Shown piece after piece: positions 1-10,362 of a stretch of DNA of 64,000 nt. Source of the DNA: Viola odorata (Eukaryota > Streptophyta > Magnoliopsida > Malpighiales > Violaceae). Below the pieces are notes generated by a model. It ran no database searches. It had not been told where the DNA came from and saw only the letters and a program-made list of their open reading frames with translations. Location: assembly GCA_963691705.1 (NCBI GenBank), contig OY829541.1, positions 30,454,719-30,518,718 of the forward strand. The letters are read 5' to 3'. Within the stretch, counting starts at the first letter, position 1. Every line of letters starts with the position of its first letter. The position numbers and the translations under genes are program-made.

Positions 1-626
1 TTGTTGCCATTATTTAACTAATTAATTAAGGAAACAAATCAACTAACTTTATAAGTCATAAAATACTAATTAAAGATAGAAACATTGGAAGTTTCCAATT
101 TTGACGGAAAACTAGTCCTCGTCGGCGTGATCACGTCGGTACTCGGCGTGATCACGTCGAGCATCTTGCCGCTCACCTTGCGCTGCTGTTTCTGACGGAA
201 TTACGTCTATAATGGGCATAATTACGTCCATTCTGCGCATGAAAATGTTGACCGTCATAACTTTCAATCCACCCGTCCGATTGGGCTGAAACTTGTCCCA
301 AACGAAAGCTAACATCTTGAAGTTTCATATGCTTGGTCGATCGAACAATTCTGAAGTAGTACACGTCGAGCTCAATGGATGGGCAGAAACGCTCCATCTA
401 TGCGGCCGTTTGACTCCTTGAAGGATCACCGTCGAACGCAGTGATGACCAAGAGGTTGAGCTCCCGTTTCTGCTTCTCTCGCAACGCTCCTTCCTCTACT
501 GTCCTCTCACACTTCAGCTCCTTGTGTATGAGGGATGATAGACTATCTTGAAGCTTTTTAGACTTGGAACGAGTCATCGGTCCAGTCGGTGGCAAAGGTA
601 GCGCTTGGGTGCAAGGATTTGCATCA
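1..626 (-). repeat. Element A 3' LTR, partial
   Basis: Direct repeat of 6861-7486. The inner end, gcatca at 621-626, is followed immediately by the polypurine tract. Only 626 of about 1112 bases are in the window. The first 229 bases past the polypurine tract are still coding, as the C-terminal tail of pol. After a single TAG (398-400) the same frame stays open to 173. Confidence 0.9.
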
Positions 627-2368
627 TCCCCTCCCCCTTCAAAAGGATTCGACCTCGAATCCGAATCAACATCTTCAAGATAATCCTCATCTACATCAAA
701 CAACGTCAAGTCAGTAACGTTGAAAGTAGAACTAATGGTACCATACTCACCTGGCAATTCTAGTTTATATGCGTTATTGTTGATCTTTTCAACAATCTGA
801 AATGGGCCATCTCCTCTTTGGGACAACTTGCCACGGCGTTGGGCAGGAAAGCGTTCCTTTCTCATGTGTAACCACACCCAATCCCCGACGCTGAAAGACA
901 CAAGTTTCCTTCCTTCGTTTCGCTTAAGTGCTACTTTGGTATTCATGCGCTCAATGTGTGTCCTGACTTTGACATAGAGTTGCTTCACAAACGCTGCCTT
1001 CTGTTCACCATCCAAACTAATAGCATCACTCACAGGTAAGGGAGTTAAATCCACCACAGTTCTAGGATTAAACCCATAAATAATTTCAAAAGGAGAGTAA
1101 TGAGTAGTAAAATGGACAGCACGGTTATAAGCAAATTCAATGAATGGCATATGATTAACCCAAGTTGAATTATGCTTTTTAACCAAAACTCGCAACAATT
1201 GTCCAAGGGTACGATTGACAACCTCAGTCTGGCCATCAGTTTGTGGGTGATAAAAGGTGGAATACAACAATTTAGTACCTAAGTTCCTCCAAACAACACG
1301 CCAAAAATGGCTGAGGAACTTGGTATCCCTATCACTCACAATAGTCAATGGTATCCCATGTAAACGAACCACTTCTTTAAAAAATAACTCAGCAATCTGA
1401 GTAGCATCATTAGTAGTTGAGCAAGGGATAAAATGAGCCATTTTAGAAAATCTGTCCACGACAACGAAGACACTATCCTTACCATGTTTAGACTTAGGTA
1501 GTCCAACAACAAAATCCATGGATAAATTAGTCCAAGGATGAGAAGGCGTAGGCAATGGCAGAAATTCGCCATGATTAACACATTTAGATTTAGCCCTGCG
1601 ACATACAAGACATCTAGCAATAATGCGCACGACATCACGTTTCATATGAGGCCAATAAAAATGATCATGCAACACATCTAAAGTCTTAGTCACACCAAAG
1701 TGACCCATCAATCCGCCACCATGTGACTCTAGTATAAGTAATTCGCGCAAGGAACATTGCGGAATACACAATTGTTTACCCTTAAATAAATAACCCTCAT
1801 GCTTATAAAACTTAGAACCAGCAATTGACACACCATGATTAAAGATATCACCAAAATCAGAATCAAGGGAATATAATTGAATAATGTGTGAAAACCCCAA
1901 TAATTTAGCATTGAGAGAAGTGATTAAGGCGTACCTCCTGGAAAGAGCATCAGCAACAACATTTTCCTTACCTTGTTTGTATTGAATATGGTATGGAAAA
2001 GACTCAATAAATTCCATCCATGTGGCATGGCGTCTGTTGAGCTTACCTTGCCCTTTAAGGTACTTCAAACTGAGATGATCTGTGTGGACAATGAATTCCC
2101 GTGGCATCAAGTAATGTTGCCACACTTCTAGTGCGCGTACGAGTGTGTAGAATTCCTTGTCATATGTCGGGTATCTCAGCTGAGCATCCTTCAGTTTCTC
2201 ACTGAAATAAGCAATTGGACGCTTCTCTTGCATAAGAACAGCTCCAATTCCCACCCCACTAGCATCGCATTCTACTTCAAAAGCTTTGCTAAAATCAGGA
2301 AGAGCTAACACAGGTGCGGAACATAAATGCTCCTTAAGTGTGTTAAAACGCTTCCTCCTGCAACTCAT
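398..2368 (-). pseudogene. Element A pol, 3' half: RNase H, integrase and LTR-encoded tail
   Basis: This 656-codon open segment continues the A polyprotein. RNase H spans roughly residues 15-150 (CDASG near 35, TDHLSL near 95, DALSRRY near 140). The integrase zinc-binding region is near 215-265 ([10 protein letters not shown], then a C-x2-C pair). The integrase core has all three expected acidic positions: [15 protein letters not shown] and [14 protein letters not shown]-type module (GDGPFQIVEKI) follows, then a basic tail with GPMTRSKSKKLQ. I see no classical chromodomain. The polypurine tract is read as NPFEGGGDD. The segment is joined to the RT part by a one-base frame error at about 2350 (TTTT where homologues have TTT), so the gene is called broken although the domain itself looks intact. 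Confidence 0.85.
627..640 (-). other. Polypurine tract of element A
   Basis: Minus-strand GAAGGGGGAGGGGA directly abuts the 3' LTR start TGATGC. This would be the plus-strand DNA primer of reverse transcription. It also lies inside the pol reading frame and encodes EGGGDD. Confidence 0.85.
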
Positions 2369-2690
2369 CCCACTTGAAAACTAAATTTTTCTTGGTTAGC
2401 TCATTCAAAGGGACAGCAATTGTACTAAAGTCCTTGACAAAGAGCCTATAAAAGGACGCTAAGCCATGAAAAGAGTGTACCTCACTTGCATTCTTAAGAG
2501 TAGGCCACTCCTTGATTGCTCGGACCTTTTCTTCATCCACCTTTACACCTTCAACACTTACAATAAAACCTAGAAAACCTACTGCTTTCATGGCAAATGA
2601 ACATTTACTAGGTTTAGCATACAAATGTTGGGCACGAAGTGTTAAAAATACTTCACGAAGGTGTGAAAGATGCGCCTCAAAAGATTTGCT
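2369..2690 (-). pseudogene. Element A pol: RT connection region between stop and frameshift
   Basis: This stretch is in the same frame as the upstream gag-RT segment, separated from it only by a TAA at 2691-2693 where homologues read Tyr just after FDDIL. It reads the RT thumb/connection (AKPSKCSFAMKAVGFLGFIV, then [24 protein letters not shown]). It ends at the extra T near 2350 that shifts the frame into RNase H. Both lesions are point changes, so the copy was functional not long ago. Confidence 0.8.
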
Positions 2691-5525
2691 TTATATAAGA
2701 ATATCATCGAAATACACAACAACAAATCTGCCAATAAAATGTCTAAGTATATGATTCATCAATCTCATGAATGTGCTAGGTGCATTAGTTAGGCCGAAAG
2801 GCATAACCATCCATTCATACAACCCATACTTAGTTTTAAATCCAGTTTTCCATTCATCTCCATCTTTCATGCGAATTTGGTGATAACCACTCATTAAATC
2901 AATCTTAGAAAATATAGTGCTACCACTTAATTCGTCTAACATGTCATCTAATCGAGGAATGGGATGGTGATACTTTACCGTGATCTTGTTGACTGCTCGG
3001 CAATCAACACACATGCGCCAAGATCCATCTTTCTTAGGAACTAGGATCACAGGAACGGCGCATGGAGATAGGCTCTCCCTGACATAACCTCGACTCAACA
3101 GCTCATCCACTTGGCGTTGTAGCTCCTTGGTCTCTTCCGGATTACTCCTATAAGCTGGCCGGTGTGGAATGGCTGATCCTAGAATGAAATCAATCTGATG
3201 TTCTATGCCACGGATTGGAGGCAATCCCAATGGCATCTCTTCGGGTAGAACATCCTCAAATTCCTGCAAAAGAGATGTAATATGAGGAGGAATAGAAGAA
3301 TTTGGGTCAGCGTTAGAAGAATTCAAACAAAAAGAACGAAAACGGATGAGAAGAATACGGCGGCATTCGCCAAAACTATTTTTCTGACAAGTTATTGCTC
3401 TCCTCACTTCGCTTCCTTTGGCATAAACACTCAATTTCTTTTTATTTGCCTCTCCTTTTATCCGCTCAATGCCACTCTCTGTACGCTTACTCTTTTCGTA
3501 CGATTGTTGACTCTCACCCTCAGCATGCTTTTTATTTTCATGCGAATGTTCAACTCTCTCTCTCTCGGCATGCTCAATGTTTTCATGCAAGTGTTTAGGG
3601 CTCACACTCTCATATGCACTCACTATTTTTTTGACACTCATGTTTTCTTTTTCATTCGCAAGCGAATGTGCAAGATCATATTCTGCTTGTGACTTCGCAA
3701 GCCATTGTTGATCAATGCAAACTTCAGCTTGTGTCAATGGTGCCAAGGTATACTTCTTGCCATCCTTCACTAACTTGTAGTGATTAGTTTTCCCCTCATG
3801 ATTCGCTTCTCTGTCAAATTGCCAAGGTCTGCCAAGAAGAATATGGCTCGCTTGCATAGGAACAACATCACATAGTATCTCATCATGATACTTGCCAATT
3901 GCAAAATTAACAAGTACTTGTTTAGTCACCTTAATTCCATCACCGTCAGTCATCCAATGAAGGCGATAAGGCTTTGGATGGTTCGTAGTAGGCAAACCCA
4001 ATTTGTAAACCATTAACCAACTAGCACAGTTTGTGCAACTTCCGTTGTCAATGATAATAACACATCCTTTCTTGTTGATCACACCACGAGTGTGAAACAA
4101 GTTCTCCCGTTGTTCCTCATCACAAACCTCATCTTCCACTTGTGCACTCAAATTCCGACGAACTACAAGCATTTGATGATTCTCGGCCGGTTGTGGCATG
4201 TCATCCGAATCATGTTCTCCCTCCTCAATGATATCAGACTCATCTAGATCATCATCGGACTCCTCATTACCGTTGGTTCTCAAGATGAACACCCTATGAT
4301 TAGGACAGTCAGCTTTCTTGTGTCCTCTACCATTGCATTTGAAACAAACAATAGAAGATGTGGCTGGTCTATCCGTTGGTGGAGTATATGGTTTGTTGGT
4401 GTTCGATTTAGAAGTGGAACTAGCGCGTCCTTTAGAACCAGAACTGATCGGCAATGGTTTAGGCGCTTCACTCTTCTCCCACGGTTTCTTCCAAGGTGAA
4501 GTTGTCACACTCGATTGATACTTAGTTGTGTATGAAACCTTAACCTTTTTCTGCTTCTCAATCTTGAGAGCTATAGGGAGCATCTCCTCTAGAGTTGAAT
4601 ATTGTGTCAACTCTAAAGAATTTGCTATCTCGCGATTCAAACCACTCGAGAAACGCGCCATAGTTGCTTCTTCTGCTTCTTCAACCCGAGATTGAGATAA
4701 GGCTATCTCCATCTCATTGTAATAGGTGCTCACACCTTTACTTCCTTGTGTTAGAGATTGTAATCTTTGGTAAAGCTCCCGGCTGAAATGACTAGGAACA
4801 AACCGATGTGTCATGACTCTTTTCATCTCATCCCAAGTATGAATCCTAGTATGATAGATAGCCCAGGTCTGTCGATTAATCTTTTCCCACCAATGACTTG
4901 CATAGCCAGTAAATTCCACGGCTACCAACTTCACCTTCTTATCCTCCGAATAGGTGTGACATAAGAAGATGGAGTCAACTTTCCTCTCCCAAGTCAGATA
5001 TGCATCTGGATCCTCTGATCCGTCAAATGGAGGAATTTTCATCTTAATACTACCGAGATTAGAATCCAATCGAAACTCATCACGAGGTGGTCTGTCCCGT
5101 TGAGGCTGACCGCCGTTTCTATCCCATTGAGGCCGTTCTCTATCACGACAATGTATAAATCCCTCACCTCCATCTGGTTCATTGTTGTGATGCACCGGTG
5201 GTTGTGGAGGAACATTCCGAATAGCTCCACGTCTAGGGATGACGGGTCCAACTGCGCGCCCGGCGCCTACAGCTGGAGGAACTGCTGGTTGTCTCCTAGC
5301 CCCTAAATCCTCATCCGAAGCATCCGTGAGATGACCATCATGGTCATCGCGTGGTGCCTCTCGCACTTCTGGCCGTGGATTAAAGGTGGCAAGAGCACCA
5401 AGTCTCGCTACTTCAAGGGTGTTGTGCCTTTGATTGCTCTCTTGTCTCTCATCCATGACCCTAAGCTTCTCGGTTAAGGCCGCGATCATGGCCACAAGAT
5501 CAGCTGGTTGTTCGTCGTTTGCCAT
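2691..5525 (-). pseudogene. Element A gag-protease-RT polyprotein, 5' part
   Basis: Open for 944 residues from an ATG at 5523-5525. A charged N-terminus and a retrotransposon gag capsid region come first (about residues 165-330, with HRFVPSHFSRELYQRLQSL). A CCHC zinc knuckle (CFKCNGRGHKKADC) lies near 400, an aspartic protease near 500 (IIIDNGSCTNCAS), then a Glu/His-rich linker near 640-720. RT runs from about 780 to its YFDDIL catalytic motif at the very end. The stop after FDDIL is a nonsense change, so this is not a natural gag-RT product. Gag and pol share one frame, as in CRM-type elements. The start codon lies 10 bases past a possible splice acceptor (5536-5537). Confidence 0.85.
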
Positions 5526-5535
5526 CTAATAGTTT

Positions 5536-5596
5536 CTAAAAAAATTCACAACAGAGAAAAGAACGTAAAATTGCACTAATCCTAGCACTCCCTTAC
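5536..5596 (-). other. Candidate 61-nt mini-intron or conserved leader block before gag (A)
   Basis: On the minus strand CAC|GTAAGGGAG is followed 61 bases later by a T-rich stretch ending TTTTTTTAG, just upstream of the gag ATG. Elements D and D3 have the same layout with exactly the same 61-base spacing. Splicing is inferred only, and 61 bases is near the lower limit for plant introns. Confidence 0.35.
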
Positions 5597-6360
5597 GTGT
5601 TTACTCTCGTGTTTAATCTCTCTATGAGTCTCACAAAAAATAATTATCACTCAAATAAAGCAATTAATTCTTACAACCCTGCAATGTTAGTAAGACTCAA
5701 GAGTTTAGAAGGATGCTGCCAAGAAGACTCTCAATGACAACTAGTGACAAAACAAGTGTTGATATTGGGTGATTGGGTAGTTGCAAGAACAATCAACTAA
5801 CTAATCAACCAATGGAGTAGAAAGCAATTTGAATATGAATCAAAGAAAGCTCAAGTGACTTAATGAACAACTCAATTAATATGCGATTAGGCAATGAAGA
5901 ATTCAGATGTATTGTATGCGTTCACTTGATGTATCTTTGCCGAATTTGAGCACAAACTTTGCTTCTTTTGAAAACGCAAATACTTTAAAAAAAAATTTTT
6001 TTGTATTTGCAAAGCCGAAAATTCTTTCTTTTCTTTTCGCTTTTCTTCTTCTCTTTTCTGTTTTTTTTTTTTTTTGTAAATATATATTGCAATAGAATTC
6101 GATTGTATATGTGACTCTTTTGTGACAGCAATTTGTAACTAATGGAACGCAACACTTAATCAATGAAACGCCACAACCAAGGCTGGAACGCAACTAATTA
6201 AACGCAGCAATCAATGATTCAAAACGACACAACAATCACATAATCGAATAGAAGCACGCAAAGAAATCGGTTTCAGATTAGGAGTAGAAGAACAACCGAT
6301 TTCAACAATGAAAACAAAAAATTTCAGAACCGATACCTTACCAATCAAGAACACCTTTAA
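5597..6360 (-). other. Element A untranslated leader
   Basis: About 760 bases between the primer-binding site and gag, AT-rich with poly-T/poly-A stretches (for example 6061-6075) and short ORFs that resemble nothing. I see no gene in it. It belongs to the short-leader class shared with D and D3. Confidence 0.6.
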
Positions 6361-6372
6361 GCTCCGCTACCA
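6361..6372 (-). other. Primer-binding site of element A
   Basis: Minus-strand TGGTAGCGGAGC, two bases inside the 5' LTR end. TGG pairs with the CCA end of a tRNA. It differs at two of twelve positions from the usual plant initiator-Met site TGGTATCAGAGC. Confidence 0.8.
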
Positions 6373-6374
6373 GC

Positions 6375-7486
6375 TGATACGATCCTTGTTTGCAAAGGAG
6401 ACGTAGCACCAATGTTGATCTTTGTTCAAGACAGGATTTCCCTACGGAATGGATAACTTTCTTAAGCAATTAAGCCTGTTGATCGCTAAGCATCAACCAA
6501 CCTAACTCGAATAAGGAAGGATCTTAATCGAATCGCTAAGCCTATATTCCTTGCGAATATCAACCTAGAACAGACAATTAATGGAAGTAATTTCATGTTT
6601 TACTTGGAACAACTCAAGCTTACAAGACTCAAGAAGAACAAGGTTCATTCGTTGTTGAACGCAAAAAGGGGCAGAGAATATAAGAAAATATCTTTATAAA
6701 TAATCAGCCAAGTTTCTAAGGAGGCCAAGCGGCTCCTTATATAAGGTTACAAGCAAACCCTAATAGTAATAGAAGTAGGAGTTCTAAATAAGGTAATTGA
6801 CTTAATTAACTAATTTAAATAAACTGATTAACTAATTAATTAAATAAATGGAAACAAAGGTTGTTGCCATTATTTAATTAATTAATTAAGGAAACAAATC
6901 AACTAACTTTATAAGTCATAAAATACTAATTAAAGATGGAAACATTGGAAGTTTCCAATTTTGACGGAAAACTGGTCCTCGTCGGCGTGATCACGTCGGT
7001 ACTCGGCGTGATCACGTCAAGCATCTTGTCGCTCACCTTGCGCTGTTGTTTCTGACGGAATTACGTCTATAATGGGCGTAATTACGTCCATTCTGCGCAT
7101 GAAAATGTTGACCGTCTTAACTTTCAATCCACCCGTCCGATTGGGCTGAAACTTGTCCCAAACGAAAGCTAACATCTGGAAGTTTCATATGCTTGGTCGA
7201 TCAAACGATTCTGAAGTAGTACATGTCGAGCTCAATGGATGGGCAGAAACGCTCCATCTATGCGGCCGTTTGACTCCTTGAAGGATCACCGTTGAACGCC
7301 GTGATGACCAAGAGGTTGAGCTCCCGTTTCTGTTTCTCTCGCAACGCTCCTTCCTCTACTGTCCTCTCACACTTCAGCTCCTTGTGTATGAGGGATGATA
7401 GACTATCTTGAAGCTTTTTAGACTTGGAACGAGTCATCGGTCCAGTCGGTGGCAAAGGTAGCGCTTGGGTGCGAGGATTCGCATCA
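6375..7486 (-). repeat. Element A 5' LTR, 1112 bp
   Basis: Bounded by tgatacgatc at 6375 and gcatca at 7486, giving TG...CA termini in element orientation. It matches the partial copy at 1-626. On its sense strand it starts TGATGCGAATCC and ends GGATCGTATCA next to the primer-binding site. It contains a TATA-like sequence at 6736-6745 and the same in-frame coding tail as the 3' copy (7258-7486). Confidence 0.9.
6736..6745 (-). promoter_or_regulatory. TATA-like box in element A 5' LTR
   Basis: The palindromic CTTATATAAG lies about 740 bases from the LTR 5' end, at the position expected for the U3/R boundary. Predicted from sequence only. Confidence 0.4.
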
Positions 7487-8763
7487 ATCTTGCTTGTGCT
7501 AATGGGGTATTTGATCACTTTGCCTTACGGGAGGGTTTTCTTTTTCGTAAGGGACGGTTATGTATTCCTAAATGTAGCACCCGAGAGTTGCTTGTGAGAG
7601 AGGTGCATGGGGGAGGGTTAATGGGCCACTTTGGAATTGAAAAGACGCTAAACACACTAAAAGAACATTTTTATTGGCCGAAAATGAAAAAGTTAGTGTC
7701 TCGGGTTGTCAACACATGTCTTGCGTGTAAACGGGCTAAAACTAGAAGTATTAACCACAGTCATTATATGCCTTTACCCGTAGCTACACACCCTTGGTGT
7801 GACATCTCCATGGACTTCGTGTTAGGACTTCCCCGTACTAAGCACGGCAAAGATGCCATTTTTGTTGTTGTGGACCGATTCGCCAAAATGGCACACTTTA
7901 TTCCATGTCACTCCACTTGCGATGCTTCACATGTTGCCACTCTTTTCTTTCGTGAAATAGTTAGATTACATGGCATGCCACGCACTATTGTTAGTGATAG
8001 GGATAGTAAATTCCTTGCACACTTTTGGCGTGTCTTGTGGGCTAAAATGGGCACTAAGCTACTTTTCTCTACTTCGTATCATCCTCAAACGGATGGGCAA
8101 ACCGAGGTAGTCAATAGGACACTCGGTAACATGTTACGTGTTTTGATTAAGCAAAATTCCAAGTCTTGGGAAGAATGCATTCCTTTTATCGAATTTGCTT
8201 ACAACCGCACAATGCACTCCACGACTCGCTTCTCTCCTTTTGACCTAGTCTATGGGTTCAATCCTCTAACCCCCATAGACTTGTTACCCATTCCTATGTC
8301 GGCTTGTGCTAGTTTAGATGGAGAAGCCAAGGCGGAGCTTGTGAAAGGGATGCACACGAAGGCCAAGGAACACATTGAAGCCATCAACGCCAAACTCATC
8401 AAGAAACGAGAGGCCGGCCGCAACATTCGTTCCTTTGAAGTGGGCAATTGGGTTTGGGTCCATTGGTCAAAGGAGCGTCGGGCCAACAAGCTTAGCCCAC
8501 GGGGAGATGGCCCCTTTCTTATCCTTGAAAAAATTAGCGACAATGCCTATGTTCTTGATATTCCTTCCTCTTATGGCAATACTCATCACACCTTTAATAT
8601 TAATGACCTTTCTCTATTCTTTGAAGATGCGGATGACGAGAGCACGGGCGGCGATATAGCGGATTCGAGGGCGAATCCATTTGAAGGGGGAGGGGATGAT
8701 ACGAGCCCAAGGGCCCAAGCCACGCATGGGCCGAGGACTAGGAGCAAGGCCATGATATCCTAG
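7487..8763 (+). pseudogene. Element B integrase and LTR-encoded tail, 5'-truncated
   Basis: Open reading frame entering from the A junction and ending at TAG 8761-8763. An HHCC zinc-binding region comes first ([14 protein letters not shown] ... CLACKRAK). The integrase core follows with all three acidic positions present ([28 protein letters not shown]), then a GPF/Y-type module (GDGPFLILEKI) and the polypurine-encoded NPFEGGGDD. The tail is short and ends GPRTRSKAMIS, about 65 bases into the 3' LTR. The integrase domain itself looks undamaged; the gene is non-functional because everything upstream has been separated by A. Confidence 0.85.
8683..8696 (+). other. Polypurine tract of element B
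   Basis: GAAGGGGGAGGGGA immediately precedes the 3' LTR start TGATACGAGC. It is read as EGGGDD in the integrase frame. Confidence 0.85.
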
Positions 8764-8845
8764 GTCTTAAAGGCACTAAGGGTCAAAGAGAGCCGCACGG
8801 AGATAGCAAGTCATTGGAAGCTTTATGTCTACGCCAACGACTCGA

Positions 8846-8983
8846 CTCGCAGCCTCACGCCTGAGTCCGAGCCCTATCGGAAGCCCAAGGCCGCACCCAG
8901 CGCCTTGGCAGCGGCTCGCAGCCTCACGCCCGAGCCCACGCTCTATCGGAAGCCCAAGACCGCACTTAGCGCCTTGGCTTCAG
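8846..8983 (+). repeat. 69-bp tandem duplication in element B LTR
   Basis: Two adjacent diverged copies starting ctcgcagcctcacgcc at 8846 and 8915, rich in GC and Pro/Arg codons. It accounts for the proline-rich ORFs on this stretch. Confidence 0.7.
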
Positions 8984-9120
8984 ATGGCAGCCTGTCGCAC
9001 GAGGCCAAGACTCGCAACGGCCTGGCCTCGGCCACGCCTAAGTCTCGCGCCTCGGCCACGACAACGCCTAGGCCTCGCGCCTTGGCCAGCCCAGCGCCAC
9101 GTCTCGAGCACAGCCTAAAG

Positions 9121-9220
9121 GCCCATCCCTCGGCCAGGCCCGCGACCCATCCTTCGGCCAGCCAAGCGACCTGTCACTCGGCCAATCATGAGCCTTGTCG
9201 CTCGGCCAGGGCCGTGACAA
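9121..9220 (+). repeat. Degenerate ~25-bp tandem repeats in element B LTR
   Basis: About four imperfect units built on (c)tcggcca at roughly 25-base spacing. Likely U3 minisatellite; no coding value. Confidence 0.5.
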
Positions 9221-9739
9221 GTCACACACTCAAGAGGGCCCACGTGACTCATGAGTAGAAGCTCCCCCTTTGTCCAAGGGTTGCAAGGGTCATTTCCCTT
9301 TTGTAAATATCTAGCCTATAAATATGAAGGACTTGTCTTCATTTTAGGTTGCTTATTGATTTGTGAGAATTTTCTCTAAGCCTTAAGCCGCTCTAGACTA
9401 GCTCTAGGAAGGATCTTAGATCCAGCTCGTCCACCATCCTCAAGGTGGCCGAGAGAGTCTAGCTTTCCGTAGGAAAGCTCCGGCCTTTGTTGAGGTCCGA
9501 TCAAGGTAGTGTCCTTGTAAGCCTTGATCCGTGTCACTAAATAATCAACTCCGTTCCTTTTTCGTTAAACACCATCTTCCATTTCCATTCCCATTTCCGC
9601 TGCCAAACTCCATCGAACCTCCCTCAAATTTCCATCCGAAACTCATTTCCACGATAGAGCCACAAGCCAACCGAGCCCAAGACTAGATCCGGCCATCTCA
9701 AGCAACGTCCGAGCCATCCAAGGCGTTTGGACGCTATCA

Positions 9740-9789
9740 CTGGTCCCGGCAAGGCATGAGGATGAGCTAGAGCCTTTAAGCTCATATCA
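9740..9789 (-). repeat. E-type LTR fragment (E')
   Basis: Fifty bases matching the outer end of the E LTR (compare 40966-41015), ending ctcatatca. Element B interrupts it; the rest would lie left of the window. The right flank starts ccatg. Confidence 0.7.
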
Positions 9790-9898
9790 CCATGTGTAGC
9801 CCATCCGTAGGCGCGGACGCGGTGCGGGTTAGGGTTACAAGGCGCAGCCGGGGCGTGCACAGTTTGCCTTCCTCCGAGGCTATCTCTACCTTCAGTCC
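9790..9898 (-). repeat. Fragment of D-type LTR (pol-tail part)
   Basis: Matches the coding tail in the D-family LTRs (compare 62505-62612 inverted), reading ASEEGKLC...RLVTLTRT on the minus strand. It is joined near 9899 to an unrelated gag fragment through a short shared ctgaagg-like sequence, so the junction is probably illegitimate recombination. Confidence 0.65.
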
Positions 9899-10199
9899 TC
9901 GAATCCATTGATCAAAGTAGCGATCTAAGCTCCATAGGAAGTTCTCAACTTCTTTGGCATTCCTTGCCCCATTGAGCGTCTTAGGCCTTGGTGCATCAAC
10001 CCTTGGCTGTGCAGCCATTCCTCTTTGGATGACGGCTTCCTTGCAAAAGATCCAATCATCCTTCATCTCTTGCATTTGCCCCATTAAAGTAGCCACTTGG
10101 GCTTGGAGGGCTTCGATCGTCGCGGCCATGGCATTGAGCCCACCTTGCATCTCCGTCTGGAACGCCTCCTTCCCCGTGGAGAGTTCTTCTATGCGTTGG
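9899..10199 (-). pseudogene. Gag fragment of a second gypsy lineage, inverted
   Basis: The minus strand reads a coiled-coil-like gag N-terminal region (IEELSTGKEAFQTEM, then MAATIEALQAQVATL) followed by PRPKTLNGARNAKEVENFLW, a motif type I associate with Galadriel-like gag. The frame continues exactly from the plus-strand fragment at 11468-11660 (...DIDQ then RIEEL). The two pieces are therefore halves of one gag separated by a C-type insertion and an inversion. The lineage name is tentative. Confidence 0.65.
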
Positions 10200-10362
10200 T
10201 GATACGAGCACGAGCACGGGATACTTCACTAGGAGCAAAGGAATGGTAGCTGTGCTATTGAAGAGCCTTAGGACCGAGGAGAGCAGTTTGGAGCCAAGGG
10301 ACATATGGGTGACTTGCGTGCACTCCAACTCTTTCGCCATCAGCGCCGCTCGATACTCATGG
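10200..10362 (+). repeat. C-type LTR, 5' 163 bp
   Basis: Matches 30488-30648 (TGATACGAGCACGAGCACGG). Its left flank gttgg (10195-10199) is the reverse complement of ccaac (11656-11660) at the other C-type LTR end, consistent with one insertion whose halves were later moved. It is cut at 10363 by an E-type LTR. Confidence 0.75.

Larger units (their letters stand above)
1..7486 (-). mobile_element. Element A: Ty3/gypsy (CRM-like) LTR retrotransposon, 3' LTR cut by window edge
   Basis: The order on the minus strand is 5' LTR (6375-7486), primer-binding site (6361-6372), leader, gag-protease-RT-RNase H-integrase, polypurine tract (627-640) and 3' LTR (1-626, incomplete). The two LTR copies differ at roughly 17 of 626 compared bases by eye, so the insertion is moderately old. 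Gag-pol carries only two obvious lesions. The right flank, from 7487, is in the middle of the pol gene of element B, so A is inserted in B. The left flank and the matching target duplication lie outside the window. The CRM-like label rests on RT motifs such as [15 protein letters not shown] and LPPIRGIEHQIDF. Confidence 0.9.
7487..9739 (+). mobile_element. Element B: 3' part of a CRM-like retrotransposon, interrupted by A
   Basis: Begins abruptly inside the spacer between RNase H and integrase at the A junction, then carries integrase, polypurine tract (8683-8696) and a complete 3' LTR (8697-9739). The upstream part should lie left of the window, beyond A. It belongs to the same subfamily as C and G (GRLCIPKCSTREL, GLPRTKHGKD). 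It is itself inserted in an E-type LTR remnant, since its right flank from 9740 matches the interior of the E LTR. Confidence 0.85.
8697..9739 (+). repeat. Element B 3' LTR, 1043 bp
   Basis: Starts TGATACGAGC directly after the polypurine tract and ends GACGCTATCA. It contains a TATAAATAT box at 9317-9325 and two minisatellite blocks in U3. The base following is 9740, where E-type LTR sequence resumes. No second copy is in the window, so the end is set by the TG...CA rule and by homology of the flank. Confidence 0.75.

Noticed and set aside
3282..3692. Plus-strand ORF of 136 codons
   Set aside because: Antisense of the A linker and RT; hydrophobic, repetitive composition follows from the charged repeats on the coding strand.
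8825..9258. Pro/Arg-rich plus-strand ORFs
   Set aside because: They overlap in two frames and follow the LTR minisatellites of B, so are not likely genes.
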